NCBI RefSeq assembly: GCF_003399765.1
Contig: NZ_NFZV01000016.1
Location: 1-64,000 of the forward strand
Direction of reading: 5' to 3'
Source of the DNA: Alkalilimnicola ehrlichii
GTDB lineage: Bacteria > Pseudomonadota > Gammaproteobacteria > Nitrococcales > AK92
DNA: 64,000 nt
The notes under the pieces were generated by a model. That model worked only from the letters and a program-made list of their open reading frames with translations, was not told the DNA's origin and did no database searches. Positions 57,439 to 64,000 of this stretch are shown piece by piece. A program made the position numbers and the translations under genes. Numbering within the stretch: position 1 is the first letter of the stretch; each line of letters opens with the position of its first letter.

Positions 57439-60189
57439 TTAAGCCTCGGCGACTTCCTCGCGGCTGATTTCGATGCGGTGCTCCGGACCGACCACGAGTC
57501 GCCCGTTACTGCCTGGGCGCAGCTCGTAAATGACTTCCGCCGCATCCATCTCCGTGGGGCTGGCGAGAATCGGCACGAAATTCAACGAACGGGCCAAATC
57601 CACGATCCGCCTTGCATTGCGCTCGTCCAGCGCGGAAACCTCGTCCAGGTAAAACGGCAGCGATACCTCCTGCCGACTCTGGAATAAACCGCGCAGTAGC
57701 AACACAAACAGTACGACTTTGATGGTGATGGTCGTCCCGTTACTCTCGACGCCCTCAAGCTGGTGGTACAGATCTTCCCGCCCGTCCTGCCGTACCACCC
57801 AGAAGGAAACGGTAAACAAATCGGTCAGCGACAAGGCGGCCTGTTGGCGTAAAATCTCGCCGATCCGCTCCTGCGCCTCTAGCAAGGACAGCGTGTTGCC
57901 CTCGCCGAAGCTTAACATGCCCTGCTCCGCCGTCTGCTCCGCCAACACCTCCAAGGGCACCAGGCGATCTCGCTCGGCATTAATCTCCACCCGCAGCTCG
58001 CGCAAGTTGGAAATCGGCGTGCTGCCGATTTGCTGGTTCAACTGCGCGACGCGCCGCTTCAAGGCCTCAAGCCCGTCAATCAAGCGCTTGATTTCATGGC
58101 TGATATGCTTAACCAAGCCCTGCCAATCTTCCTGCACCGACTGGCGCCAGGCTTCCGCCGCTTCCAAACGCTCGGCAAGGGCGGCAAGAGTGGCCGCCTC
58201 GTCGTCGAAATCGCCCATGAACTGCTCGTGGTACGGGCTTTCCCGCAGCAAGCGCAGGCCGTTGTGAATGTTCTGCGTCAACTGCATCTCGTCGAGCAGC
58301 GCCTGCTTCAAAGCCGCTTCGGCCGACTCCAACGTCTCCGGCAGATCGCCCTCGCCGTTCGGCTGCCAGTCGAACATTTCCCGCCGCCGCTGACACAGTT
58401 GATCGATTTCCTGGTTACGGCGATTTAAAGCCGTCAGGCGGCCCTCATGCTCTTTCACCGCCGCACCCAGCTCGGCGCGGTGTGCAAAGGCTTGATTGCG
58501 TTGCGCCTCCAGTGCCTCAATGGCCGCCTTAATCGCGGCTTCCTGCTCGCGCAAGCCCTCTAACTGCTCCTGCCACTGCGGCGCCTGCGCTAAATCGGCC
58601 TGCAAGGCTTCGTACTGGCGTAACTGTTCCGCCTCGACGTCGATGCCCGCTTCCAACTCAGCCACTTCCTGCTCCAGCGCTTCTCGCCGCTCCGCCGCTT
58701 CCAGCGCTTCGCGATCCCGCTGCACGGCCTGCTCCAGCTCGGCGATTTCCTCACGGATAATCGCCGGATCGCTATAGCGGGCAAGATCGGGCGCTTCCAG
58801 ATCGGTGAGCGAAACACTCAACACCTCGTCGCTGTAACGCTCCGCTTCGATGCGCGCTGCCAGCGCCTCGACACGAGCAGTCAGCGCCGCCTCATCGTGC
58901 AGCTCCAGCGCTCCGTCGGTAACGCTTTGCCCCAGCAGATCGGGGTTGGCGAGGGTAAACACGCGAGCGAGCGTTGCATCGTCGAAACGCTGCCGCAAGC
59001 GGCTCGCGAGCGTCGAGCTGACCTGGTTTAAACGTTTCTCCGACTCGGCCAAACGCCGCTCGTTCTGCGTCAAGCGGCGGCCGACACTGGCCGCGCCTTC
59101 GCGCTTGCCCACGGCAATTTGTTCCCGCAACTGCAAGGCTCGCGACTTCATATTGGCAAGCTCTTGCTTGACCAGCTCGACGACAAAGTGCTTAAAGCGC
59201 TCCCGCCGCTCGGCAAGCCCGGCCAGATCTTTCTCCACCGGCCCGAGTTGCCGGCCGATTTCGGTCAGCCGACCCTGCTGAGCGGTAATCTCCCCGCCCA
59301 AGCTCTCGATACGTTCGCCCACGGCAGCCAGCTCGGCCTCACGCTCGGCGATACGCTCATATAACAAGCCGCGCGCTTCTTTGTACTTATCGACGTAGCG
59401 CTCCCACAACAGCGGCACCCGCCCGCGCACCGCCTGCCGCCGCCGCTCGTCTTCCAGCACCGTGAGCACCTGCGGCCGGGCGGCCTCAAATTGGCGCAGA
59501 CTCTCGCTGCGTTTGCGCAGTTTGTCGTAAACGCCGGCATAGTCGCGATACAGGTCGATGCGCGGCACCGGGATTTCGTCCCGGTTCACCTCAATCAAGA
59601 GGTCCTTGAACTCGGCCTGGGTCATTCGCTCCAGATTGATCAAATAGCCGAATAACTGAATAAAGTGCTCGTACTGCTTCGCCTCGCGCACCGGCACGAT
59701 ACCGAGCTTGGGCAGTTCGCGCCGATTACCGACGCCGGTGAGCACCTGGCGGTATTCGTTCGGCTCCAGCTTACGGACATTACGCTCGGCCAGCGCCGCC
59801 TTAATAAGCTTCGGATCGCGAATCTGCTTGCCGTCGAGAAAGTCCTCCGGGCGGTATTCGCCGTCGAACACCCAGCGCTCGAAGTCGTAGCCCTGCATCT
59901 TGCCCAAACCGCGGATAGCTACCGTCTTGATACCTTCCGAGGTCATGCACTCGAAGATGACGAACGAGCGATCCGTCGTGAAGTAAAAGCGTCGCGTCTC
60001 CTCGCGGCTTTTAGAAAAACTCCACTTGGTTTGGCGGTCGATGTAGAGAAATTGCAGGGTCGCGATCAGGCTGGTTTTCCCTGCGTTGTTATGCGCCACT
60101 AAGTGCCCCGAACGCCAGAGATCGATCTCGGCGTAGTCGTACACCCCGCTATGGATCAGAATCAAACGCAGCGGCCCGTTGATCGTCAT
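57439..60189 (-). CDS. mksB: MksB, SMC-like ATPase of the MksBEF condensin
   Basis: The 916-residue protein has an N-terminal ATPase half (Walker A variant AHNNAGKTSLIATL at 32-45), then about 450 residues of coiled coil interrupted by a short hinge near the middle, then a C-terminal half with ESNGTTITIKVVLFVLLLRGLF (signature region) and FYLDEVSALDERN (Walker B). This layout fits MksB, a SMC relative that compacts the chromosome. It overlaps mksE by 4 nt (ATGA). The Walker A lacks the usual first Gly (AHNNAGKT), as I recall for other MksB proteins. Confidence 0.85.
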   Translation of the reverse strand: MTINGPLRLILIHSGVYDYAEIDLWRSGHLVAHNNAGKTSLIATLQFLYIDRQTKWSFSKSREETRRFYFTTDRSFVIFECMTSEGIKTVAIRGLGKMQGYDFERWVFDGEYRPEDFLDGKQIRDPKLIKAALAERNVRKLEPNEYRQVLTGVGNRRELPKLGIVPVREAKQYEHFIQLFGYLINLERMTQAEFKDLLIEVNRDEIPVPRIDLYRDYAGVYDKLRKRSESLRQFEAARPQVLTVLEDERRRQAVRGRVPLLWERYVDKYKEARGLLYERIAEREAELAAVGERIESLGGEITAQQGRLTEIGRQLGPVEKDLAGLAERRERFKHFVVELVKQELANMKSRALQLREQIAVGKREGAASVGRRLTQNERRLAESEKRLNQVSSTLASRLRQRFDDATLARVFTLANPDLLGQSVTDGALELHDEAALTARVEALAARIEAERYSDEVLSVSLTDLEAPDLARYSDPAIIREEIAELEQAVQRDREALEAAERREALEQEVAELEAGIDVEAEQLRQYEALQADLAQAPQWQEQLEGLREQEAAIKAAIEALEAQRNQAFAHRAELGAAVKEHEGRLTALNRRNQEIDQLCQRRREMFDWQPNGEGDLPETLESAEAALKQALLDEMQLTQNIHNGLRLLRESPYHEQFMGDFDDEAATLAALAERLEAAEAWRQSVQEDWQGLVKHISHEIKRLIDGLEALKRRVAQLNQQIGSTPISNLRELRVEINAERDRLVPLEVLAEQTAEQGMLSFGEGNTLSLLEAQERIGEILRQQAALSLTDLFTVSFWVVRQDGREDLYHQLEGVESNGTTITIKVVLFVLLLRGLFQSRQEVSLPFYLDEVSALDERNARRIVDLARSLNFVPILASPTEMDAAEVIYELRPGSNGRLVVGPEHRIEISREEVAEA

Positions 60190-60776
60190 GCTTCATCCTC
60201 CTCGGCCAACTGCGCCTCGATCGCTTCCACATCGGCTTCCCGATCCGCCTGGTCGGCCGCTTCGGCGACTTTCAGGCAATGGTCGAGGAAGCGATAGGCC
60301 GGCGCGAGGTACTGAAACCGCTCCCCTTCGAGCTTTCGCACGAACCCAAAACGCTCCAGGCTGTTGACGATACTCGCCAAACCCTCCCGCGTCAGCTCGA
60401 TGTCGAGCTGTTTGAGGTAGCCGATATAGCGCTCGCGCTGCAAATGCGGCAATTGATCCAGCACCCAGCTGCGCTCGAAAAATTCGCTCTCGACGTTATC
60501 CACTTCTTCCGCCAGCGCTTCGACAATAATGAAGGTAAATACCGCCAGCTTGCGCACCTGCGGAGTCAGCGGCTGATCGGTCTGCCCCTCGAAGTAGTAA
60601 AACCCGCGGGAATCGGACACCAGCCGAAAACCCAGGTGTCGAAACAAGTCGACAAAGGCGCGCTCATGCTCGCGCAGCGCCTGATAAAGATTGCCGCTAT
60701 CGGCGGTAATATGCCCGCCCCGCGCCAGGCGCGGAAAAATCTGCTCGAGATGGGGCAAGGCGAAGGGGCTATCCAT
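60186..60776 (-). CDS. mksE: MksE, condensin kite subunit
   Basis: This 196-residue helical and winged-helix protein starts MDSPFALPHLEQIFPRLARGGHI and contains RKLAVFTFIIVEALAEEVDNVE and a C-terminal wing around RFGFVRKLEGERFQYLAPAYRFLDHCL. It is assigned as MksE from its length and its place between a kleisin-like and an SMC-like gene. It would bridge MksB heads and MksF. It overlaps mksF by 8 nt and mksB by 4 nt, so all three are translationally coupled. No frame break is seen. Confidence 0.8.
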   Translation of the reverse strand: MDSPFALPHLEQIFPRLARGGHITADSGNLYQALREHERAFVDLFRHLGFRLVSDSRGFYYFEGQTDQPLTPQVRKLAVFTFIIVEALAEEVDNVESEFFERSWVLDQLPHLQRERYIGYLKQLDIELTREGLASIVNSLERFGFVRKLEGERFQYLAPAYRFLDHCLKVAEAADQADREADVEAIEAQLAEEDEA

Positions 60777-61992
60777 GTGCAGCCTCCTTTTCTAGGTTGA
60801 TCTTCCAGGGCACCGCCTTGAAGACGGTTTGGCCGTGTCGGTATTCGCGCGGCGCGGTTTTCGGCTCGCTATTCAAATACCGCACCACATCGCCAAAGCA
60901 GCGCAGCACCTCGGCGGTACTGGCATCTTCCAAACGCTGTAGCAGCCAGTCGAGCGCGTCCTCCACCGGCGCTTCGGCCGCCAATTCCTTGCGGATCGCC
61001 GCCGGGCTGATCCGCTCCCGCCGGGCCGCCGTGTCCGCCTCGCCGAGCTTGATTTCCTCGGCCGCATCGTGCTGCGACACTTCCCATAAGTAGGCTTCCA
61101 GCTGAACTTGGTTAAACTCGGCCTCACGCCGAAACACCGGAATCGCGAACTGCTCGACCAGCGCCAACGCCGTCACGCCCTGGCGGCCGACCTGCTCTAA
61201 CAACAGGCTCGCGCCTCGCGCTAGCCGGCTTTGCCGCTGGTAATGCTGATGCAGCGGTTGCAGCTCGTTCATCGCCTCAAAAAAGTGCTGCGCGATCATA
61301 CCGCGCATGCGGTTAAGGCGCTTGCGCGTCTGCATAAACCGCTGTTCCACCAAGGCATGCCCCTGCGCGGCCGCCTCGCCGCGCAACAACACCGCGTTGA
61401 GCGCATCGAACTGATGCTGAATCGGCTGCGTGGTATCGATGAGTACGCGCATCGGCACCAAAAAGCGCTCCCACAAGCGCAGAATCGTGTCATAGCGCTC
61501 TTTTAACGGCGTTTGTCCGTGATTGGCCCGATGCCGCATGACTTCGTTAACAATCGCTTGCTGGTTACCGGCAACGTCCTGACGGATCTGCTCGATCTTG
61601 CGCGCAGTTTCGTCGAGCAACGGCAAACTGCCGCTCAAGCGGCCGGCTTCGATCAAGCCATCGATCTCCTGCCGCAGGCCTTCCAGCTCCGTCACGTAAC
61701 CCTGAATCTGCTGCACCGACGTCAGGTGATGCTCGCGCCGCACCCAACGCAGAAAATCGGCGACCGGCAGCGGCACTTCCAAGCCGGAGCCGTCCGGTAG
61801 ACGCTCCAGCAAACCGTACTCCAGCAACTGGCCGGCCAAGTACTCGGTCTGCGGCGTATGCTCGGTGCGGTGCCGCTCGATCAAGTTCACCAGTTCCGGC
61901 TCATGCAAATCATCCGCCGCCAGGAGATCCTCCAACAAGCGGTAATGCTCGGCCACAAACCGAAAGAACGACTGGGGATTGCGAACTGCCAT
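60769..61992 (-). CDS. mksF: MksF, kleisin subunit of MksBEF
   Basis: The 407-residue mostly helical protein has an N-terminal winged-helix region, a central helical part (EQIRQDVAGNQQAIVNEVMRHRANHGQTPLKERYDTILRLW) and a C-terminal domain rich in charged helices. It matches the kleisin-like MksF by size and by being first in an F-E-B operon. It should close the MksB heads into a ring. The ATG has only a weak ribosome site. The region in front, shared with a divergent permease gene, is about 155 nt. Confidence 0.8.
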   Translation of the reverse strand: MAVRNPQSFFRFVAEHYRLLEDLLAADDLHEPELVNLIERHRTEHTPQTEYLAGQLLEYGLLERLPDGSGLEVPLPVADFLRWVRREHHLTSVQQIQGYVTELEGLRQEIDGLIEAGRLSGSLPLLDETARKIEQIRQDVAGNQQAIVNEVMRHRANHGQTPLKERYDTILRLWERFLVPMRVLIDTTQPIQHQFDALNAVLLRGEAAAQGHALVEQRFMQTRKRLNRMRGMIAQHFFEAMNELQPLHQHYQRQSRLARGASLLLEQVGRQGVTALALVEQFAIPVFRREAEFNQVQLEAYLWEVSQHDAAEEIKLGEADTAARRERISPAAIRKELAAEAPVEDALDWLLQRLEDASTAEVLRCFGDVVRYLNSEPKTAPREYRHGQTVFKAVPWKINLEKEAAHG

Positions 61993-62147
61993 TAACGACT
62001 ACTTATAACTGTGTGGGAACAGAAGAATATCTAATGTTAACGAATACTGCAGTTTCTCGCTGCGCGGACTTCCGTGTTCGTGATCGGCTTGACTCCACCG
62101 CCCCGGCCTAACACCATCGTTTCTTTCTCTAGGCAGTAAGCAACGCG

Positions 62148-62699
62148 ATGGCAGACACCTCGGAGCGCAGCGACTCGCCGTCGCGGCCGCGACTGATCGA
62201 CAAGACAACGGTCTTCTTCACCCTGATCGCACTGGCCTCCGGGGCCGGGGTATGGTGGGTACACGGCCCATCGACCTTTCAAGCCACGCTTAACGAAGGG
62301 CTTATTCTACTCGCCTTAATCCTGCCGGTAATCGCTGCTGCAATGCTGATCGGCAGTTACGTGCAACGGTTGATTCCGCAAGCGATCATCGAACGCTGGC
62401 TTGGCAGCCGCAGCGGCCTGCGCGGTTACCTCGTCGCCACCCTGGCCGGCGTCGTCACGCCCGGCGGCCCGTTCGCGGCCTTCCCCTTGGTAGTGGCGTT
62501 GTATCGCGCCGGCGCGGCCTTCGAGATCTGCATCGTCTACCTTACCGCCTGGGCCTTGCTCGGCATCCACCGCATTCTGATTTGGGAAATCCCCTTGCTG
62601 GGCTTCGACTTCGTTGCCGTGCGCGTTATCGTCTCGCTGCCCTTACCGCTGGTTGCCGGCTTGCTTGCCCGCCGCATCGTCCGAGGGCCACGCCCATGA
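62148..62699 (+). CDS. Permease, first half-gene (DUF318/ArsP-like)
   Basis: This 183-residue membrane protein has a cytosolic N-terminal tail and four or five helices, with VVTPGGPFAAFPLVVALYRAGA and YLTAWALLGIHRILIWEIPLLG. The family (predicted permeases related to ArsP) normally forms one protein of about 320 residues with two such repeats. Here the second repeat is a separate gene that overlaps by 4 nt (ATGA). The likely role is efflux of an organic or metalloid solute, by family analogy only. Confidence 0.72.
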   Translation: MADTSERSDSPSRPRLIDKTTVFFTLIALASGAGVWWVHGPSTFQATLNEGLILLALILPVIAAAMLIGSYVQRLIPQAIIERWLGSRSGLRGYLVATLAGVVTPGGPFAAFPLVVALYRAGAAFEICIVYLTAWALLGIHRILIWEIPLLGFDFVAVRVIVSLPLPLVAGLLARRIVRGPRP

Positions 62700-63193
62700 T
62701 CACGGCTTATGTGACTGTTTTTATCGTCCTCGGCCTGTTAATCGTTGCCGAACAACGCCGCCCCGCGCCGGATCACCGCGCTGCCGTCCACGACGGCTGG
62801 CGGCAAATGCTACCGATCTTGCCGAAGCTGCCGCCGGCGATACTCGCCGGCATGTTCCTCGGCGCTTTATTGCCCGAGGAATATGTCGGCGCGGTATTGG
62901 GCGAGAGCAGCGGGCTGCTCGGTATCGTCGTGGCGACGATTATCGGCGCGGCGCTACCCGGCGGCCCGATGATCTCTTTTCCGCTCGCAGTCGCCCTGTT
63001 TAGCGCCGGGGCCGGTATGCCGCAAATGGTGACACTGATTACCGCCTGGTCCGTCCTGGCGCTACATCGGGTGCTCGTCTTCGAACTACCGCTCATGGGC
63101 GGCGCCTTCGTCAAGCAACGCCTGCTGGCCAGCGTCTTACTGGCGCCGCTAGCCGGCCTATTAACCGAACTCATTATCCGCTTAATGCCATAA
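62696..63193 (+). CDS. Permease, second half-gene
   Basis: The 165-residue membrane protein has four or five helices with IIGAALPGGPMISFPLAVALFSAGA and LITAWSVLALHRVLVFELPLMGG, which line up with the first half-gene over most of that length (PGGP, FPL-VAL, TAW, L-HR, E-PL-G). It starts inside the end of the first gene as ATGA, so the two are made together and probably form one transporter from two homologous chains. No frameshift is needed to separate them. Confidence 0.72.
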   Translation: MITAYVTVFIVLGLLIVAEQRRPAPDHRAAVHDGWRQMLPILPKLPPAILAGMFLGALLPEEYVGAVLGESSGLLGIVVATIIGAALPGGPMISFPLAVALFSAGAGMPQMVTLITAWSVLALHRVLVFELPLMGGAFVKQRLLASVLLAPLAGLLTELIIRLMP

Positions 63194-63207
63194 CCGAGAG
63201 ACATCGC

Positions 63208-63798
63208 ATGAGCAGCCACTTTTTCGCTTATTTAAGTAAACTGCGCTGGATTCGCCGTTGGGGTCTCAAACGCAATGCCATTGACGAGAATGTCATGGAG
63301 CACTCCTGGGAAGTCGCCACCCTTGCCCACGCTTTGGCGCTGATCCACAAACGCGACTTCGGTGGTCAGGTCGATCCCAATGCAGTCGCCACCGCCGCGC
63401 TCTACCACGATGCCTCGGAAGTCATCACCGGCGACCTGCCAAGCCCCGTCAAATACCACAACCGCGACATCACCCAAGCCTACAAAGCACTGGAGCGCGC
63501 CGCCGAGCGCGATTTATTGAACTTACTACCCGAAAGGTTGCGGCAGGACTACCGCGAACTGCTACTGGAGGATGAGCTTCCGGCTTTGCACCACAAGCTC
63601 ATAAAGGCCGCCGATACCTTAGCCGCCTATATCAAATGCCAAGCCGAATTGCGTGCCGGCAACCCGGAATTTGCCGACGCCGCCGAAGACCTTCGGCAAC
63701 GCCTGAGCGCGCTGGACATGCCAGAGGTACACGTCTTCCTCGACACCTTCCTGCCAAGCTATCAGCTGACCCTGGATCAGCTCCTGAATCGGAAATAA
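63208..63798 (+). CDS. yfbR: 5'-deoxynucleotidase YfbR
   Basis: This 196-residue HD-domain phosphohydrolase has the YfbR pattern KRNAIDENVMEHSWEVATLAH (His32) and ALYHDASEVITGDLPSPVKY (His67-Asp68 and Glu71). It dephosphorylates deoxynucleoside 5'-monophosphates, preferably dAMP in E. coli. GAGAG precedes the ATG. It follows the permease half-genes by 14 nt on the same strand and a strong hairpin follows its stop, so it is the last gene of that unit. Confidence 0.88.
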   Translation: MSSHFFAYLSKLRWIRRWGLKRNAIDENVMEHSWEVATLAHALALIHKRDFGGQVDPNAVATAALYHDASEVITGDLPSPVKYHNRDITQAYKALERAAERDLLNLLPERLRQDYRELLLEDELPALHHKLIKAADTLAAYIKCQAELRAGNPEFADAAEDLRQRLSALDMPEVHVFLDTFLPSYQLTLDQLLNRK

Positions 63799-63805
63799 GC
63801 CGACA

Positions 63806-63838
63806 CCTACGGCGGCAAAGCCAATCCGCCGCCGTAGG
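63806..63838. terminator. Bidirectional terminator hairpin
   Basis: CCTACGGCGGC and GCCGCCGTAGG form an 11-bp perfect stem with an 11-nt loop. It lies between the convergent yfbR stop and the stop of the partial gene at the right edge, so it could serve both. Confidence 0.75.
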
Positions 63839-63849
63839 CTTCGCTACTA

Positions 63850-64000
63850 TTAATAAGCCGCCTCCGGCGCCGGCTGCCGAACAAGCTCAGCCCGCACCTC
63901 GCGGAGCTTGGCCTTAATCCGCTCGGCGTTCTCCGGCCCCATGCGCAACAACACCTTCTGCCCCGCCGAGAGCGATTCCAGCTCCCGGTCCGCAAAACGA
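63850..64000 (-). CDS. C-terminal fragment of a conserved protein, possibly DUF3014-like
   Basis: The last 49 codons of a minus-strand gene enter from the right edge. The encoded end reads RFADRELESLSAGQKVLLRMG, then PENAERIKAKLREVRAELVR, then QPAPEAAY and a stop. The charged amphipathic helix and the 'L-x-x-G-Q-K-x-L-L-R-M-G-P' segment remind me of DUF3014 C-termini, but the fragment is too short to be sure. Nothing more can be said without the upstream sequence. Confidence 0.5.
   Translation of the reverse strand, partial: RFADRELESLSAGQKVLLRMGPENAERIKAKLREVRAELVRQPAPEAAY

Noticed and set aside
57439-61992. Wadjet (JetABCD) plasmid-defence system
   Set aside because: The SMC, kite and kleisin genes are present, but no JetD/MksG-type nuclease gene is found on either side and the gene order is that of chromosomal mksFEB.
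1-64000. CRISPR arrays, tRNA or rRNA genes, insertion sequences, prophage
   Set aside because: No regularly spaced repeats, cloverleaf-like sequence, transposase or phage structural gene was seen on either strand.

Overview
The window looks like a GC-rich gammaproteobacterial chromosome segment. Supporting signs are a recC-recB-recD operon, an mksF-mksE-mksB condensin operon, surE, yfbR, yigZ, slyD, a DUF6164-type gene and TRAP/TAXI transport. I cannot name the genus. No rRNA, tRNA, CRISPR array or insertion sequence was recognised.

Layout. 1-7.2 kb: the 5' part of a Tle1-like (DUF2235) lipase effector running off the left edge, a DUF457 membrane protein, and a minus-strand group of alcohol dehydrogenase, aldehyde dehydrogenase and MDR oxidoreductase genes. 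7.3-15.7 kb: a beta-oxidation operon with the order of pimF-B-C-D (hydratase/dehydrogenase fusion, thiolase, two acyl-CoA dehydrogenases), a separate large acyl-CoA dehydrogenase downstream, and a divergent MaoC hydratase. 16-22.5 kb: an orphan amino-acid-type binding protein, small envelope proteins, an NlpC/P60 lipoprotein, a TPR/beta-barrel protein, an ECF sigma/anti-sigma pair and archease. 22.5-41 kb: surE, a phosphotransferase/SDR/acyl-CoA dehydrogenase set like the bacterial 4-hydroxyacyl-CoA (lva/ACAD11) module, a TAXI-type TRAP transporter with two tandem binding proteins, an IclR regulator, two acyl-CoA ligases, a second SDR, a quinone oxidoreductase, a histidine phosphatase and an enoyl-CoA hydratase. 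41-46 kb: small housekeeping genes and a zeta-toxin/antitoxin pair. 46-55 kb: recCBD. 55-64 kb: yigZ, a response regulator beside a damaged histidine kinase, mksFEB, a permease encoded as two homologous half-genes, yfbR and a partial gene.

How the parts may work together. The TAXI-TRAP transporter, two CoA ligases, several acyl-CoA dehydrogenases, hydratases, thiolase and IclR regulator form a plausible uptake and activation route for a carboxylic acid. A similar 15-nt palindrome (TTCCGCATAGCGGAA and variants) lies in front of the pim-like operon/maoC, near both TAXI binding-protein genes and in the SDR/ligase divergent promoter, which suggests one IclR-type regulon. The substrate is unknown.

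Quality warning. Twelve otherwise intact conserved genes carry 18 single-base frameshifts. Every one is repaired by adding one base, mostly in short homopolymers. These look like assembly deletions, so the genes are annotated as single CDSs over their full span with the break positions given. The histidine-kinase remnant is different because it lacks an internal block of roughly 100 residues.
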